Source: JAOPZW01 sp963707695 (GTDB taxonomy: Bacteria > Actinomycetota > Thermoleophilia > Solirubrobacterales > Solirubrobacteraceae). Taken from it: a stretch of 64,000 nucleotides of DNA. The notes under the pieces were generated by a model that was given only the letters and a program-made list of their open reading frames with translations, was not told the DNA's origin and searched no databases. Location of the stretch: positions 1,112,813 through 1,176,812 of the forward strand of contig CAVPQY010000003.1 in assembly GCA_963707695.1 (NCBI GenBank), written 5' to 3'. Position numbers and translations under genes: made by a program. Each line of letters starts with the position of its first letter. Position 1 is the first letter of the stretch. Positions 29,549-37,281 of this stretch are shown here, in pieces.

Positions 29549-31042
29549 TCAGCGGCCCTCCCGGTAGAGCGACGTGCGCTCGCAGACCGTCTTGACGTCG
29601 CAGTAGAAGTCGAACGAGTGGTGGCCGCCCTCGCGGCCGATGCCCGAGTCCTTCGTCCCGCCGAACGGGGTCTCGAGGTCGCGGACGTAGAAGCAGTTGA
29701 CCCACACCGTGCCGGCGCTGATCCGCGCGCTGAGCTCGCGGGCGCGCTCCGGGGAGCCCGTGTAGATCGTGGCGGCCAGGCCGAAGTCGGTGGCGTTGGC
29801 CAGCCGGACGGCCTCCTCGTCGTCGTCGAAGGGCTGCAGCGCCAGGACGGGGCCGAAGACCTCCTGGCGCAGGAGCTCGGCGCCCGCCGGCACGTCGGTG
29901 AAGAGCGTCGGCGGGTAGTAGAGGCCGCCGAGCGGCTCGCCGCCGAAGGCCAGCGTGGCGCCCGCGTCGAGCGCGCGGCGGACGTGGGTCGTCACGCGCT
30001 CGAGTGCGACGGGGTGGATGAGCGGGCCGTACGTGGTGCCCTCCTCGCGCGGGTCGCCGACGCGGATCGCGTCGACCCGCGCCCGGAGGCGGCCCAGGAA
30101 GTCGTCGAGGACGGAGCGCTGGACGAGCAGCCGCGTGCCGGCCAGGCACACCTGGCCGGAGTTGTCGTACTGGTAGGCGGCCGTCGCGGCGGCCGCGTCG
30201 AGGTCGGCGTCGTCGAGGACGACGAAGGGCGACTTGCCCCCGAGCTCGAACGACACCGGCGTCAGCTGGGCGGCGGCGTCGCGGTAGACGGTGCGCGCCG
30301 TGGCCGGCGAGCCCGTGAAGGCGACGCGGTCGACGTCGGGGTGGCCGGTGAGCGGCGCGCCCGCCTCGGCGCCGGTGCCGTGCACGACGTTCAGCACGCC
30401 GGGCGGGAGGCCCGCCTCCAGGGCGAGGTCGCCGAGCATGGAGCAGGTCAGCGGCGCCCACTCCGGCGGCTTGAGGACCACGGTGTTCCCCGCGGCCAGG
30501 GCGGGCCCGACGCGCCAGGTGGCGAGCATGAAGGGCGCGTTCCAGGGCGTGGAGACGGCGACCACGCCGGCGGGGTCGTGGCGGACCGTGTTGCGCTCGC
30601 CGCCGCGCAGGGTCCGGGGCGGCTGGGGCAGGCGCTCGACGGCGAAGTCGGCGAAGAAGCGCAGGTTGCTCGCGCCGCGCGGGAGGACCCGGAGCCGCAT
30701 CGCCTCCAGCAGCGAGCCGTTGTCCACCGTCTCGACCGCGGCCAGGTCGGGCACGGCGGCGGCCACGGCGTCGGCGACGCGCGCGAGGATCGGGTGCCGG
30801 CCCTCAGGACCGAGCGCGGCCCACGCCGGGAAGGCGGCGCGCGCGGCCGCCACGGCCGCGTCGACCTCGGGCCGGCCGCCGGCCGCGACGTCGGCCAGGC
30901 GCCGGTCCCAGTCCAGCGGCGAGCGCACCGCGAAGGTTCGCCCGTCGGCGCTGGGCAGGCGCCGGCCGCCGATGAGGTGGTCGGTCGGCACGGCGACGCC
31001 CTCGACCGTGGCCGTGCGCCCGGTGGCGGCCGGGCTGCTCAC
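29549..31042 (-). CDS. Aldehyde dehydrogenase, semialdehyde (HpaE-like) type
   Basis: GTG start at 31042 overlapping the MarR stop as GTGA, so translation is coupled. The 497-residue protein has HLIGGRRLPSADGRTF at the N-terminus, VSTPWNAPFMLATWRVGPALAAGNTVVLKPPEWAPL, FTGSPATARTVYRDAA, VSFELGGKSPFVVLDDADLDAA (Glu), NSGQVCLAGTRLLVQ (catalytic Cys) and VNCFYVRDLETPFGGTKDSGIGREGG. Wording of these motifs is closest to hydroxymuconic/carboxymethyl-hydroxymuconic semialdehyde dehydrogenases, which act right after extradiol ring cleavage. The next gene is indeed an extradiol dioxygenase-like protein. Confidence 0.88.
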   Translation of the reverse strand: MSSPAATGRTATVEGVAVPTDHLIGGRRLPSADGRTFAVRSPLDWDRRLADVAAGGRPEVDAAVAAARAAFPAWAALGPEGRHPILARVADAVAAAVPDLAAVETVDNGSLLEAMRLRVLPRGASNLRFFADFAVERLPQPPRTLRGGERNTVRHDPAGVVAVSTPWNAPFMLATWRVGPALAAGNTVVLKPPEWAPLTCSMLGDLALEAGLPPGVLNVVHGTGAEAGAPLTGHPDVDRVAFTGSPATARTVYRDAAAQLTPVSFELGGKSPFVVLDDADLDAAAATAAYQYDNSGQVCLAGTRLLVQRSVLDDFLGRLRARVDAIRVGDPREEGTTYGPLIHPVALERVTTHVRRALDAGATLAFGGEPLGGLYYPPTLFTDVPAGAELLRQEVFGPVLALQPFDDDEEAVRLANATDFGLAATIYTGSPERARELSARISAGTVWVNCFYVRDLETPFGGTKDSGIGREGGHHSFDFYCDVKTVCERTSLYREGR

Positions 31043-31590
31043 GGCTGCTGGAGCTCCTGGGCGTCGCGGACGACCCGGCGCAGCAGCCGGGCCAGCGTGG
31101 CCCGCTCGTCCGGGTCCAGGCCGGCCGTCAGGGCGGACTCGCCGGCGTTGAACTCCGGGAAGAGCGCCTCGATGAGCCGCTCGCCCTCGCCCGTGAGGGC
31201 CACGCGGCACAGCCGCCGGTCGGTCTCGTGTCCCTCGCGACGGACGAAGCCGCGGCGCTCGAGCGTGTCCGCGACGCCGGAGATCGTCGGGCGGGCCACG
31301 CCGGTCGAGTCCGCCAGCGCGCGGATCTCCTGCGGCCCCCACACCCAGGTGGTGAAGAGCGTCGCGAAGCCGGTCCAGCTCAGGTCGTGACGGCGCAGGA
31401 CGGTCCGCTCGAGGTGCGAGCGCACCGCTTGGGCGGCCCGGAAGACGTTCGCGCAGACCGCCATCGCGGCGAGGTCGACCGGGAGGTCGCCGACGCGGGC
31501 GAGGACGTCGGCCTCGGCGGGCACGAGCGGCTCGGACTCGGCGGCCGCGAACGGCTCGGCCGGGCCCTGGGGCGGTCGCTGGACGGCCAC
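31039..31590 (-). CDS. MarR-family transcriptional regulator
   Basis: A 183-residue winged-helix protein (GTG start). The recognition region is LSWTGFATLFTTWVWGPQEIRALADSTGVARPTISGVADTLERRGFVRR, followed by the wing ETDRRLCRVALTGEGERLI and a C-terminal dimerisation helix. It is the first gene of the MarR-ALDH-dioxygenase operon. A palindrome CGTTAGG-CT-CCTAACG lies ten bases before its start, between it and the divergent amidotransferase gene. It probably represses both operons and itself until a ligand, such as a phenolic or amine-derived substrate, releases it. Confidence 0.9.
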   Translation of the reverse strand: MAVQRPPQGPAEPFAAAESEPLVPAEADVLARVGDLPVDLAAMAVCANVFRAAQAVRSHLERTVLRRHDLSWTGFATLFTTWVWGPQEIRALADSTGVARPTISGVADTLERRGFVRREGHETDRRLCRVALTGEGERLIEALFPEFNAGESALTAGLDPDERATLARLLRRVVRDAQELQQP

Positions 31591-31599
31591 GACCGCAGA

Positions 31600-31615
31600 C
31601 GTTAGGCTCCTAACG
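31600..31615. promoter_or_regulatory. MarR operator overlapping the divergent promoter
   Basis: CGTTAGG-CT-CCTAACG is a perfect inverted repeat with seven-base arms in the 27-base gap between the divergent MarR and amidotransferase genes. TAGGCT inside it (31603-31608) is placed exactly where a -10 box of a leaderless plus-strand transcript should be, nine bases before the ATG at 31618. A bound MarR dimer would therefore block the promoter directly. Confidence 0.8.
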
Positions 31616-31617
31616 AG

Positions 31618-32355
31618 ATGCGGTCAAGGGAGCGACGGACGACCGGCCGCCCCGGGCTCGTGCTCCAGCACGGCGCGACCGGGCCGCCCGACCTGCTCGA
31701 GCGCTGGCTGCGCTCGCGCCGCCTGCCCTACGTCGTGCACCGCGCCGACCGCGACCCGCTCCCGGCGGACGTCCGCGGGCGGCCCTTCGTCGCCTCGCTG
31801 GGCTCGCGGCACTCCCCGGCCGGCGGCGGCCCGGCGTGGGTCGACGAGGAGGTCGAGCTGCTGCGCGGCGCGGTGGCCGACGACGTCCCCGTGCTCGGCC
31901 TGTGCTTCGGGGGCCAGGCCCTGGCCGCGGCGCTGGGCGCGCCCGTGCGCCGGGCCGCGCGCGGCGAGGTCGGGTGGGCCGACGTTGAGACGGACGACCC
32001 CGCGCTCGTCCCGCCCGGGCCCTGGCTCTGGTTCCACTGGGACGTCTTCGCGGTCCCGCCCGGCGCGACCGAGGTCGCCCGCTCGCCCGTGGGCCCCGCG
32101 GCCTTCACCCACGGCCCGCACCTCGGCGTCCAGTTCCACCCCGAGACGGGACCCGACGTCGCCGACGCCTGGGCGCGCAAGGAGGCCGCGCGCCTGGCCG
32201 TCCTCGGCCTCACGCCGGACGGCCTGCTGGCCCAGGGCCGGGGCGTCGCCGACCGGGCGGCCGCGCAGGCCGCCCGCCTGTTCGACGCCTGGTGGGGCCG
32301 GGCTCGGGCCCGGGCCGGAGCCGGGCGGGCCGCGCCCGCGGAGGGCGTCGCGTGA
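31618..32355 (+). CDS. Class I glutamine amidotransferase-like protein
   Basis: A 245-residue GATase-1 domain: VPVLGLCFGGQALAAALGAPV carries the nucleophilic Cys, and HLGVQFHPETGPDVADAW carries the His-Glu pair, so the triad is complete. It resembles free-standing GuaA-type amidotransferase proteins with no synthetase partner. In gamma-glutamylation pathways a GATase-like hydrolase removes the glutamyl group (PuuD) or assists the ligase (AtdA2 in aniline oxidation). A glutamine-synthetase-like ligase is encoded 3.6 kb downstream, which makes such a role attractive here. No Shine-Dalgarno is visible; the transcript is probably leaderless and MarR-controlled. Confidence 0.8.
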   Translation: MRSRERRTTGRPGLVLQHGATGPPDLLERWLRSRRLPYVVHRADRDPLPADVRGRPFVASLGSRHSPAGGGPAWVDEEVELLRGAVADDVPVLGLCFGGQALAAALGAPVRRAARGEVGWADVETDDPALVPPGPWLWFHWDVFAVPPGATEVARSPVGPAAFTHGPHLGVQFHPETGPDVADAWARKEAARLAVLGLTPDGLLAQGRGVADRAAAQAARLFDAWWGRARARAGAGRAAPAEGVA

Positions 32356-33729
32356 CCGCCGCGGCGTCGCGGGACGCCCTGTCGGCGCTGCGCAGGGAGG
32401 AGGAGGCGCGCTTCGTCGCGGCGCACCCGACGTCCGCCCGCCTGGCCGCCGAGGCGTCGGCGTCGCTGCTCGGCGGCGTGCCCATGACCTGGATGGCCAA
32501 GTCGGCCCGGGCCCTTCCCGGTCTTCCTCGAAGGCGCGCGCGGCGCGCGGCTCGAGGACGTCGACGGGCACGTCTACGTCGACCTCTGCCTGGGCGACAC
32601 CGGGGCGATGGCGGGCCACAGCTCGCGGCCGGTGGCCGACGCGGTGACGGACCGCCTGACGACGCGCGGCGGCGCCACGACGATGCTCCCGACCGCGGAC
32701 GCCGCGCGCGTGGCCGGCCTGCTGGCCGACCGCTTCGGCCTGCCGACCTGGAGCTTCGCCCTCTCGGCCACCGACGCCAACCGCTGGGTCCTGCGCCTCG
32801 CCCGCCACCTCACGCGCCGGCGCCGCGTCCTCGTGTTCGACGGGTGCTACCACGGCACGGTCGACGAGACCTTCGCCGTGCTGCGCGACGGCCGCGTCGT
32901 GCCCCGGGACGGCAACGTCGGCGCGCCGGCCGACGTCGCGACCACCACCCGCGTGTGCGCGTTCAACGACCTCGACGCCGTCGAGCGCGAGCTCGCCCAC
33001 GGCGACGTCGCCTGCGTGCTCACGGAGCCGGCGCTGACGAACATCGGGATCGTCCTGCCCGAGCCGGGGTTCCTGGAGGGGCTCGCGGCGGCCTGCCGGC
33101 GGGCGGGGACGCTGCTGGTGCTCGACGAGACGCACACGCTCAGCGCGGGCTACGGCGGGTGCACGCGCGCCTGGGGGCTGCGCCCGGACGTGGTCACGAT
33201 CGGCAAGGCCATCGCCGGCGGCGTGCCCATCGGCGCCTTCGGGCTGACGGCCGAGCTGGCCGCGCGCGTCACGTCCCTGCCCGACGCCGACCTCGTCGAC
33301 ACCGGCGGCGTCGGGGGCACGCTCGCGGGCAACGCGCTGTCGCTGGCCGCGGCCCGGGCCACGCTCGCCGAGGTGCTGACGGCGGAGGCGATGGGGCGGA
33401 TGGTCGCGCTCGGCGAGCGCTACGCCACCGGGCTGCGCGGCGTCCTGGCCGAGGCGGGCCTGGCCTGGTCGGTCGTGGGGCTCGGTGCGCGCGCGGAGTT
33501 CGCGTTCGCCGCGACGCCGCCGCGCGACGGCGCCGCGGCGGCCGCCGCCCTCGACGACGACCTCGACCGCTACGTCCACCTCGCGCTGCTGAACCGCGGC
33601 GTCCTGCTCACGCCGTTCCACGCGATGGCCCTCATGAGCCCGGCCACGACGACGGAGGACGTCGACGCCGCGCTGGCCGTCTTCGCGGCCGTGCTCGCGC
33701 CGCTCGGGTCCGCCCTCAGCGCGCGCTGA
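32352..33729 (+). CDS. Class III aminotransferase (GSA-aminomutase-like), one frameshift
   Basis: GTG start overlapping the amidotransferase stop as GTGA. The N-terminal 50 residues (ALSALRREEEARFVAAHP...GGVPMTWMAK) are followed near 32505 by one extra base (AAGTCGG instead of AAGTGG), after which the frame is open to 33729. Motifs are VDLCLGDTGAMAGHSSRPV, FALSATDANRWVLRLARHLTRR, VLVFDGCYHGTVDETF, LVLDETHTLSAGYGG and VVTIGKAIAGGVPIGAFG with the PLP lysine. It uses PLP to move an amino group to or from a 2-oxo acid or semialdehyde. The partner amidotransferase suggests amine catabolism under MarR control. Confidence 0.85.
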
Positions 33730-34261
33730 CGCCGTCGGCCAGGCTGCGCGCCCACCGGCGCTCGCCGTCCTCGCGCACGCCGGCCGGCTCGAGCCCCAGG
33801 CGCCGCGCGACCCCCTCCGACGCGCCGTGCCCGGGCGCGATGTGCGCGACGAGCTCCCCGACGCCCTGCCTGGCCAGCCAGCCCGCGACCGCGGTGGCCG
33901 CCTCCGTCGCCAGGCCCTGCCCCTGGTGGGCGGTCGCGACGACCCAGGCCAGCTCGGCCCGTCGGCCGTCGCCGGCCTCGGTGACGGTCGCCTGCACCGT
34001 GCCCGCAGGCGGGCCGCCGGCCGCCGGGCGCAGGACCCAGTTCAGCCACGCCGCGCGGCCGTCGGGCGACACGCCCCCCTCGCGCCGCGCGTAGGCGGCG
34101 CGCAGCTCCTGCGCGCTCGCGGGCGCCCCGCCCGTGAACGCGTGCAGCGCGGGGTCGTCGAGGACGGGCGCGAGCTCGTCCGCGTGGTCGGCGCGCAGCG
34201 GGTCGAGCACCAGGCGCGGGGTCGCCAGCGTGACGGCGCGGGGGCGGCCGGCCGGCGCCAT
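33716..34261 (-). CDS. GNAT-family N-acetyltransferase
   Basis: A 181-residue GNAT protein: TLATPRLVLDPLRADHADELAPVLDDPALHAFTGG at the N-terminus, WVLRPAAGGPPAGTVQATV, and the acetyl-CoA loop in ELAWVVATAHQGQGLATEAATAVAGWL (Q-G-Q-G-L-A). It resembles RimJ/RimL-like acetyltransferases. The ATG shares its A with the stop of the upstream PLP decarboxylase (TGATG), so the two are co-translated; the product amine of that enzyme may be its substrate, an inference from coupling only. It overlaps the convergent aminotransferase by 14 bases. Confidence 0.82.
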   Translation of the reverse strand: MAPAGRPRAVTLATPRLVLDPLRADHADELAPVLDDPALHAFTGGAPASAQELRAAYARREGGVSPDGRAAWLNWVLRPAAGGPPAGTVQATVTEAGDGRRAELAWVVATAHQGQGLATEAATAVAGWLARQGVGELVAHIAPGHGASEGVARRLGLEPAGVREDGERRWARSLADGVSAR

Positions 34262-35694
34262 CACCCGGCCAGGCGCTCGCCCAGCTCGCGGACGACCTCG
34301 AGGATCGAGGCGACCTCGTCGTCGCGCGTGCGGAAGTTCACGAAGCACACGCGCAGGCACACCTGCTCGTCGACGACGGCGGGGGCCAGGTAGACGCGCC
34401 CGTCCGCCTGGACGACATGGGCGAGCTCGCGGTTGTGGGCGTCGAGCTCGCCCGGCGTCCGCCCCGGCGGCTCGTGGCGGAAGCAGACCGTCGAGAGCTG
34501 CGGCCGGTGCAGGAGGGCGAAGGCGTCGTCGGCCTCGATCAGCACCTCCAGGCGCCGGGCCAGGCCGATCGTGTGCTCGATCCACCCCCGGTACGCCGCC
34601 GCGCCGTGGATGCGGAAGGCGAGCCAGAGCTTCACCGACCGGAACGGCCGCGAGTACTCCAGCGTGCGGTCCACCGCGTTCGTCGTCCCGTCGCGGTGGA
34701 GCATGTAGCGCTCCTCGTGGCCGAAGGCCGCCTCCAGCGCGGTGCCGTCGGCCAGCAGGACGAGCGAGCAGCTCTTCTGGACCCCGAGCCACTTGTGGGC
34801 GTCGAGCGTCAGCGAGTCGGCGCGGCCGAGGCCGGCGAAGAGCGGGCGGCCGGTCGGGGTGGCCGCGGCGGGCAGCCCGTAGGCGCCGTCGACGTGCAGC
34901 CACACGCCGTGGCGGGCGCAGACGTCTGCGATGGCGTCGAGCGGGTCGACCGCCCCGGTGAGCGTCGTCCCGCCGGTGGCCACGACGGCGACGGGGGTCA
35001 CGCCGCCGGCGACGTCGGCGGCGATCGCCGCGTCGAGGTCGGCCGGGCGCATCCGGCGCAGGTCGTCGAGGCCCAGCCGCCGGACCGCGGCGCCGCCGAG
35101 CCCGGCGGCCTCGACCGCGCGCAGGACGGAGTGGTGGGCCTCCTCGGAGCAGTAGACCGCGCCGCGGTGGCCGGCGAGGCCCTCGTGGCGGCTGCCCGGG
35201 AGGGCGCGCTCGCGGGCCGCGAGCAGCGCGGTGAGGTTCGACGTCATGCCCCCGCTGGTGAAGGCCCCGAAGGCGTGCGGGTAGCCGATGAAGCTCGCGA
35301 CCCAGTCGAGCGCCTGGCGCTCGACGAGGTCGGCGCCGCCGGCCGTCGTGGCGAGGTTGACGTCGTACGTCGCGGCGAGCGCCTCGCCGAGCACCCCGAC
35401 CTCCAGGCCGGTCGAGCCGATGTAGGCGAGGTACAGGGGGCGGGCGGGGGAGACGCTGGCGTCGAGCACGCGCACCGCGTCGTCGAGGACGCCCTCGGGC
35501 GCGCTGCCGTGCTCGGGGAGGCCCTCGCGCAACCGGCGGGCCAGGTCGTCGTCGACGGGCGGCTCCTCGGGCCGGGGCTCGTCGAACGACCGCCAGGCCT
35601 CGGCGATGCGGCGGGACAGCAGCGCGAGCACGGCCTCGCGGTCGGCCAGCTCGGGGCGGTCCAGGCGGGGCTCGAGGCGTCCGGCGTCGGTCAC
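34261..35694 (-). CDS. Group II PLP-dependent amino acid decarboxylase
   Basis: A GTG at 35694 gives 477 residues; the longer upstream frame is basic low-complexity. The protein has the group II decarboxylase pattern: RPLYLAYIGSTGLEVGVLGEALAATYDVNLATT, GAFTSGGMTSNLTALLAARERAL, VYCSEEAHHSVLRAVEAAGLG, VVATGGTTLTGAVDPLDAIADVC, HVDGAYGLPAA, and LDAHKWLGVQKSCSLVL with the PLP lysine. These enzymes decarboxylate aromatic amino acids, glutamate, diaminobutyrate or related substrates. It is divergent from the glutamine-synthetase-like operon, with a GntR-type palindrome in the 221-base gap, and is co-translated with the GNAT gene. Confidence 0.88.
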   Translation of the reverse strand: MTDAGRLEPRLDRPELADREAVLALLSRRIAEAWRSFDEPRPEEPPVDDDLARRLREGLPEHGSAPEGVLDDAVRVLDASVSPARPLYLAYIGSTGLEVGVLGEALAATYDVNLATTAGGADLVERQALDWVASFIGYPHAFGAFTSGGMTSNLTALLAARERALPGSRHEGLAGHRGAVYCSEEAHHSVLRAVEAAGLGGAAVRRLGLDDLRRMRPADLDAAIAADVAGGVTPVAVVATGGTTLTGAVDPLDAIADVCARHGVWLHVDGAYGLPAAATPTGRPLFAGLGRADSLTLDAHKWLGVQKSCSLVLLADGTALEAAFGHEERYMLHRDGTTNAVDRTLEYSRPFRSVKLWLAFRIHGAAAYRGWIEHTIGLARRLEVLIEADDAFALLHRPQLSTVCFRHEPPGRTPGELDAHNRELAHVVQADGRVYLAPAVVDEQVCLRVCFVNFRTRDDEVASILEVVRELGERLAG

Positions 35695-35814
35695 GGTCGG
35701 CCCATGCCCGCGGCGGGGCGATCCGATGCCGGCGCCGCGGCGCCGGGCCGGGGCGCGTCGTCGCCGTGCGCGCCTTGACGTGCCCTCCCGCTCCCGGTAG
35801 ACCATCGCACCGAT

Positions 35815-35829
35815 TGGATACATTATCCA
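35815..35829. promoter_or_regulatory. GntR-type operator, site A
   Basis: TGGATA-CAT-TATCCA is a perfect palindrome in an AT-rich island within otherwise extremely GC-rich DNA, between the PLP decarboxylase (start 35694) and the glutamine-synthetase-like operon (start 35916, leader ORF 35852). The same 15 bases occur at 49078-49092. The only regulator encoded by the flanking operon is a GntR/FCD protein, a family that binds short palindromes of this kind. Confidence 0.8.
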
Positions 35830-35851
35830 TCGCGTCCTGGGAGGGGAGAAG

Positions 35852-35908
35852 ATGTCCGACACGATCCGCGCCCGGCCGGGCCCGCCGGCCGCGGCCTCGC
35901 TCGCCTAG
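35852..35908 (+). CDS. Putative 18-codon leader ORF
   Basis: ATG at 35852 follows one of the best Shine-Dalgarno sequences in the window (GGGAGGGGAGAAG) and opens an 18-residue frame, MSDTIRARPGPPAAASLA, ending at TAG seven bases before the glutamine-synthetase-like ATG. That downstream ATG has only a weak site of its own. The geometry suggests the mini-ORF loads ribosomes and couples translation to the main gene. It starts 22 bases after operator A. Whether the peptide has a function is unknown. Confidence 0.45.
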   Translation: MSDTIRARPGPPAAASLA

Positions 35909-35915
35909 GCCCACG

Positions 35916-37268
35916 ATGGCCCTCACGGAGCAGCCCCGCGCGCAGGACGTCCGCGCCGCCCTGCCGCCCGAGGTCACGGCCGTGCGCGTGACCTACGCCG
36001 ACCTGCACGGCGTGCAGCGCGGCAAGGACGTCCCCGTGGCCGAGCTCGAGCACGTGCTGCGCTCCGGCCTGGCCTTCTGCTGGGCGGTCATGGGCACCGA
36101 CCTGCGCCACACGCCCGTCGTCGGCGGCGAGCTCGGCTACCCGGACATGATCGCCCGCCTGGACCCGGCGACGCTCGTCCAGGTCCCGTGGGAGCCGTCC
36201 GTCGCGGTCGGCCTGGCCGACCTCGAACGGGCGATCACGCACGAGCCCGAGCCGACCGACCCTCGCCATGCGGTGCGCCGCGCCGCGGCGGCGTTCGCGG
36301 ACCTCGGGCTCGTTCCCGTGGTCGGCCCCGAGCTCGAGTTCTTCCTCCTGCAGCCCGACGTCGACGCCCCCGGCGGAGCGGCCAAGCGGCACGTCGACCA
36401 CCTCTCGATGGTCTACACCGTCGGCGCGCAGGCCGACCCCAACGGGGTCGTGCGCACGCTGCTGGAGGGCTGCGCGGCGCTCGGGCTGGGCGCCTTCGCG
36501 GCCAACCACGAGTTCATGAACAGCCAGTACGAGATCAACCTCCGCGAGTCGGAGGCCCTCGACGCGGCCGACCGCGCCTTCCGACTGAAGTCCGCGGTGA
36601 AGGACGCCGCCGCGCAGCGCGGTCTGCATGCCACGTTCATGGGCAAGCCCTTCAACGACCAGGGCGGGTCGGGCTTCCACATCCACCTCTCCCTGGCCAA
36701 GGACGGCGAGAACGCCTTCCCCGACGAGGACGACGAGCGCGGCGTGGCCGCCACCCTGCGGCACTTCACCGCCGGGGTGCTGGCCCACGCCCCGGCCTGC
36801 ATGGCCTTCCTGAACCCGACCGTCAACGCCTACCGGCGGATCCTCCCCGACTCCCTCGCCCCCACCCACGCCAACTGGGGCTTCGACAACCGCACGACCT
36901 ACGTGCGCATCCCGCCCGAGCGCGGCGGCGCGACGCGCCTGGAGGTCCGCGTGGGCGACGGCTCGTCGAACCCGTACCTGGGGATCGCCGCGGTGCTGTT
37001 CGCCGGCCTCGACGGCGTGCGCCGCGGGCTGGACCCCGGCGAGCCGCTCTCCGGCGACGCCTACACGGCCCCCGAGGACCGGGCCGGCGGGCGGCTGCCG
37101 ACCTCGCTCGGCGACGCGCTCGACGCGCTCGAGGCCGACGGGGTCATCGCCGAGGCGATGGGGCGCGAGCTCGTCGAGACGTTCGTCGCCGTCAAGCGCT
37201 TCGAGCTCGAGCGCCACCGGGCCCACGTGTCCGAGTGGGAGCTCGAGGAGTACCTCCACCACCTCTAG
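35916..37268 (+). CDS. Glutamine-synthetase-like ligase (gamma-glutamyl-amine synthetase type)
   Basis: A 450-residue GlnA-fold protein. The beta-grasp domain has VRVTYADLHGVQRGKDVPVAEL. The catalytic domain has GPELEFFLL (metal Glu), NHEFMNSQYEINLRES (metal Glu pair), GSGFHIHLSL (metal/ATP His), NPTVNAYRRI, NRTTYVRIPP (substrate Arg region) and RLEVRVGDGSSNPYL. It lacks the usual length and adenylylation features of housekeeping GS and resembles PuuA/IpuC/AtdA1-type ligases that attach glutamate to an amine. It heads an operon with P450, GntR and molybdopterin genes under operator A. The amine substrate cannot be read from sequence. Confidence 0.85.
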   Translation: MALTEQPRAQDVRAALPPEVTAVRVTYADLHGVQRGKDVPVAELEHVLRSGLAFCWAVMGTDLRHTPVVGGELGYPDMIARLDPATLVQVPWEPSVAVGLADLERAITHEPEPTDPRHAVRRAAAAFADLGLVPVVGPELEFFLLQPDVDAPGGAAKRHVDHLSMVYTVGAQADPNGVVRTLLEGCAALGLGAFAANHEFMNSQYEINLRESEALDAADRAFRLKSAVKDAAAQRGLHATFMGKPFNDQGGSGFHIHLSLAKDGENAFPDEDDERGVAATLRHFTAGVLAHAPACMAFLNPTVNAYRRILPDSLAPTHANWGFDNRTTYVRIPPERGGATRLEVRVGDGSSNPYLGIAAVLFAGLDGVRRGLDPGEPLSGDAYTAPEDRAGGRLPTSLGDALDALEADGVIAEAMGRELVETFVAVKRFELERHRAHVSEWELEEYLHHL

Positions 37269-37281
37269 GGCGGGGACGACC

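Noticed and set aside
35766..35915. 50-residue N-terminal extension of the glutamine-synthetase-like protein
   Set aside because: The extension crosses the operator and the leader ORF and is basic, non-homologous sequence; the ATG at 35916 matches the family N-terminus.
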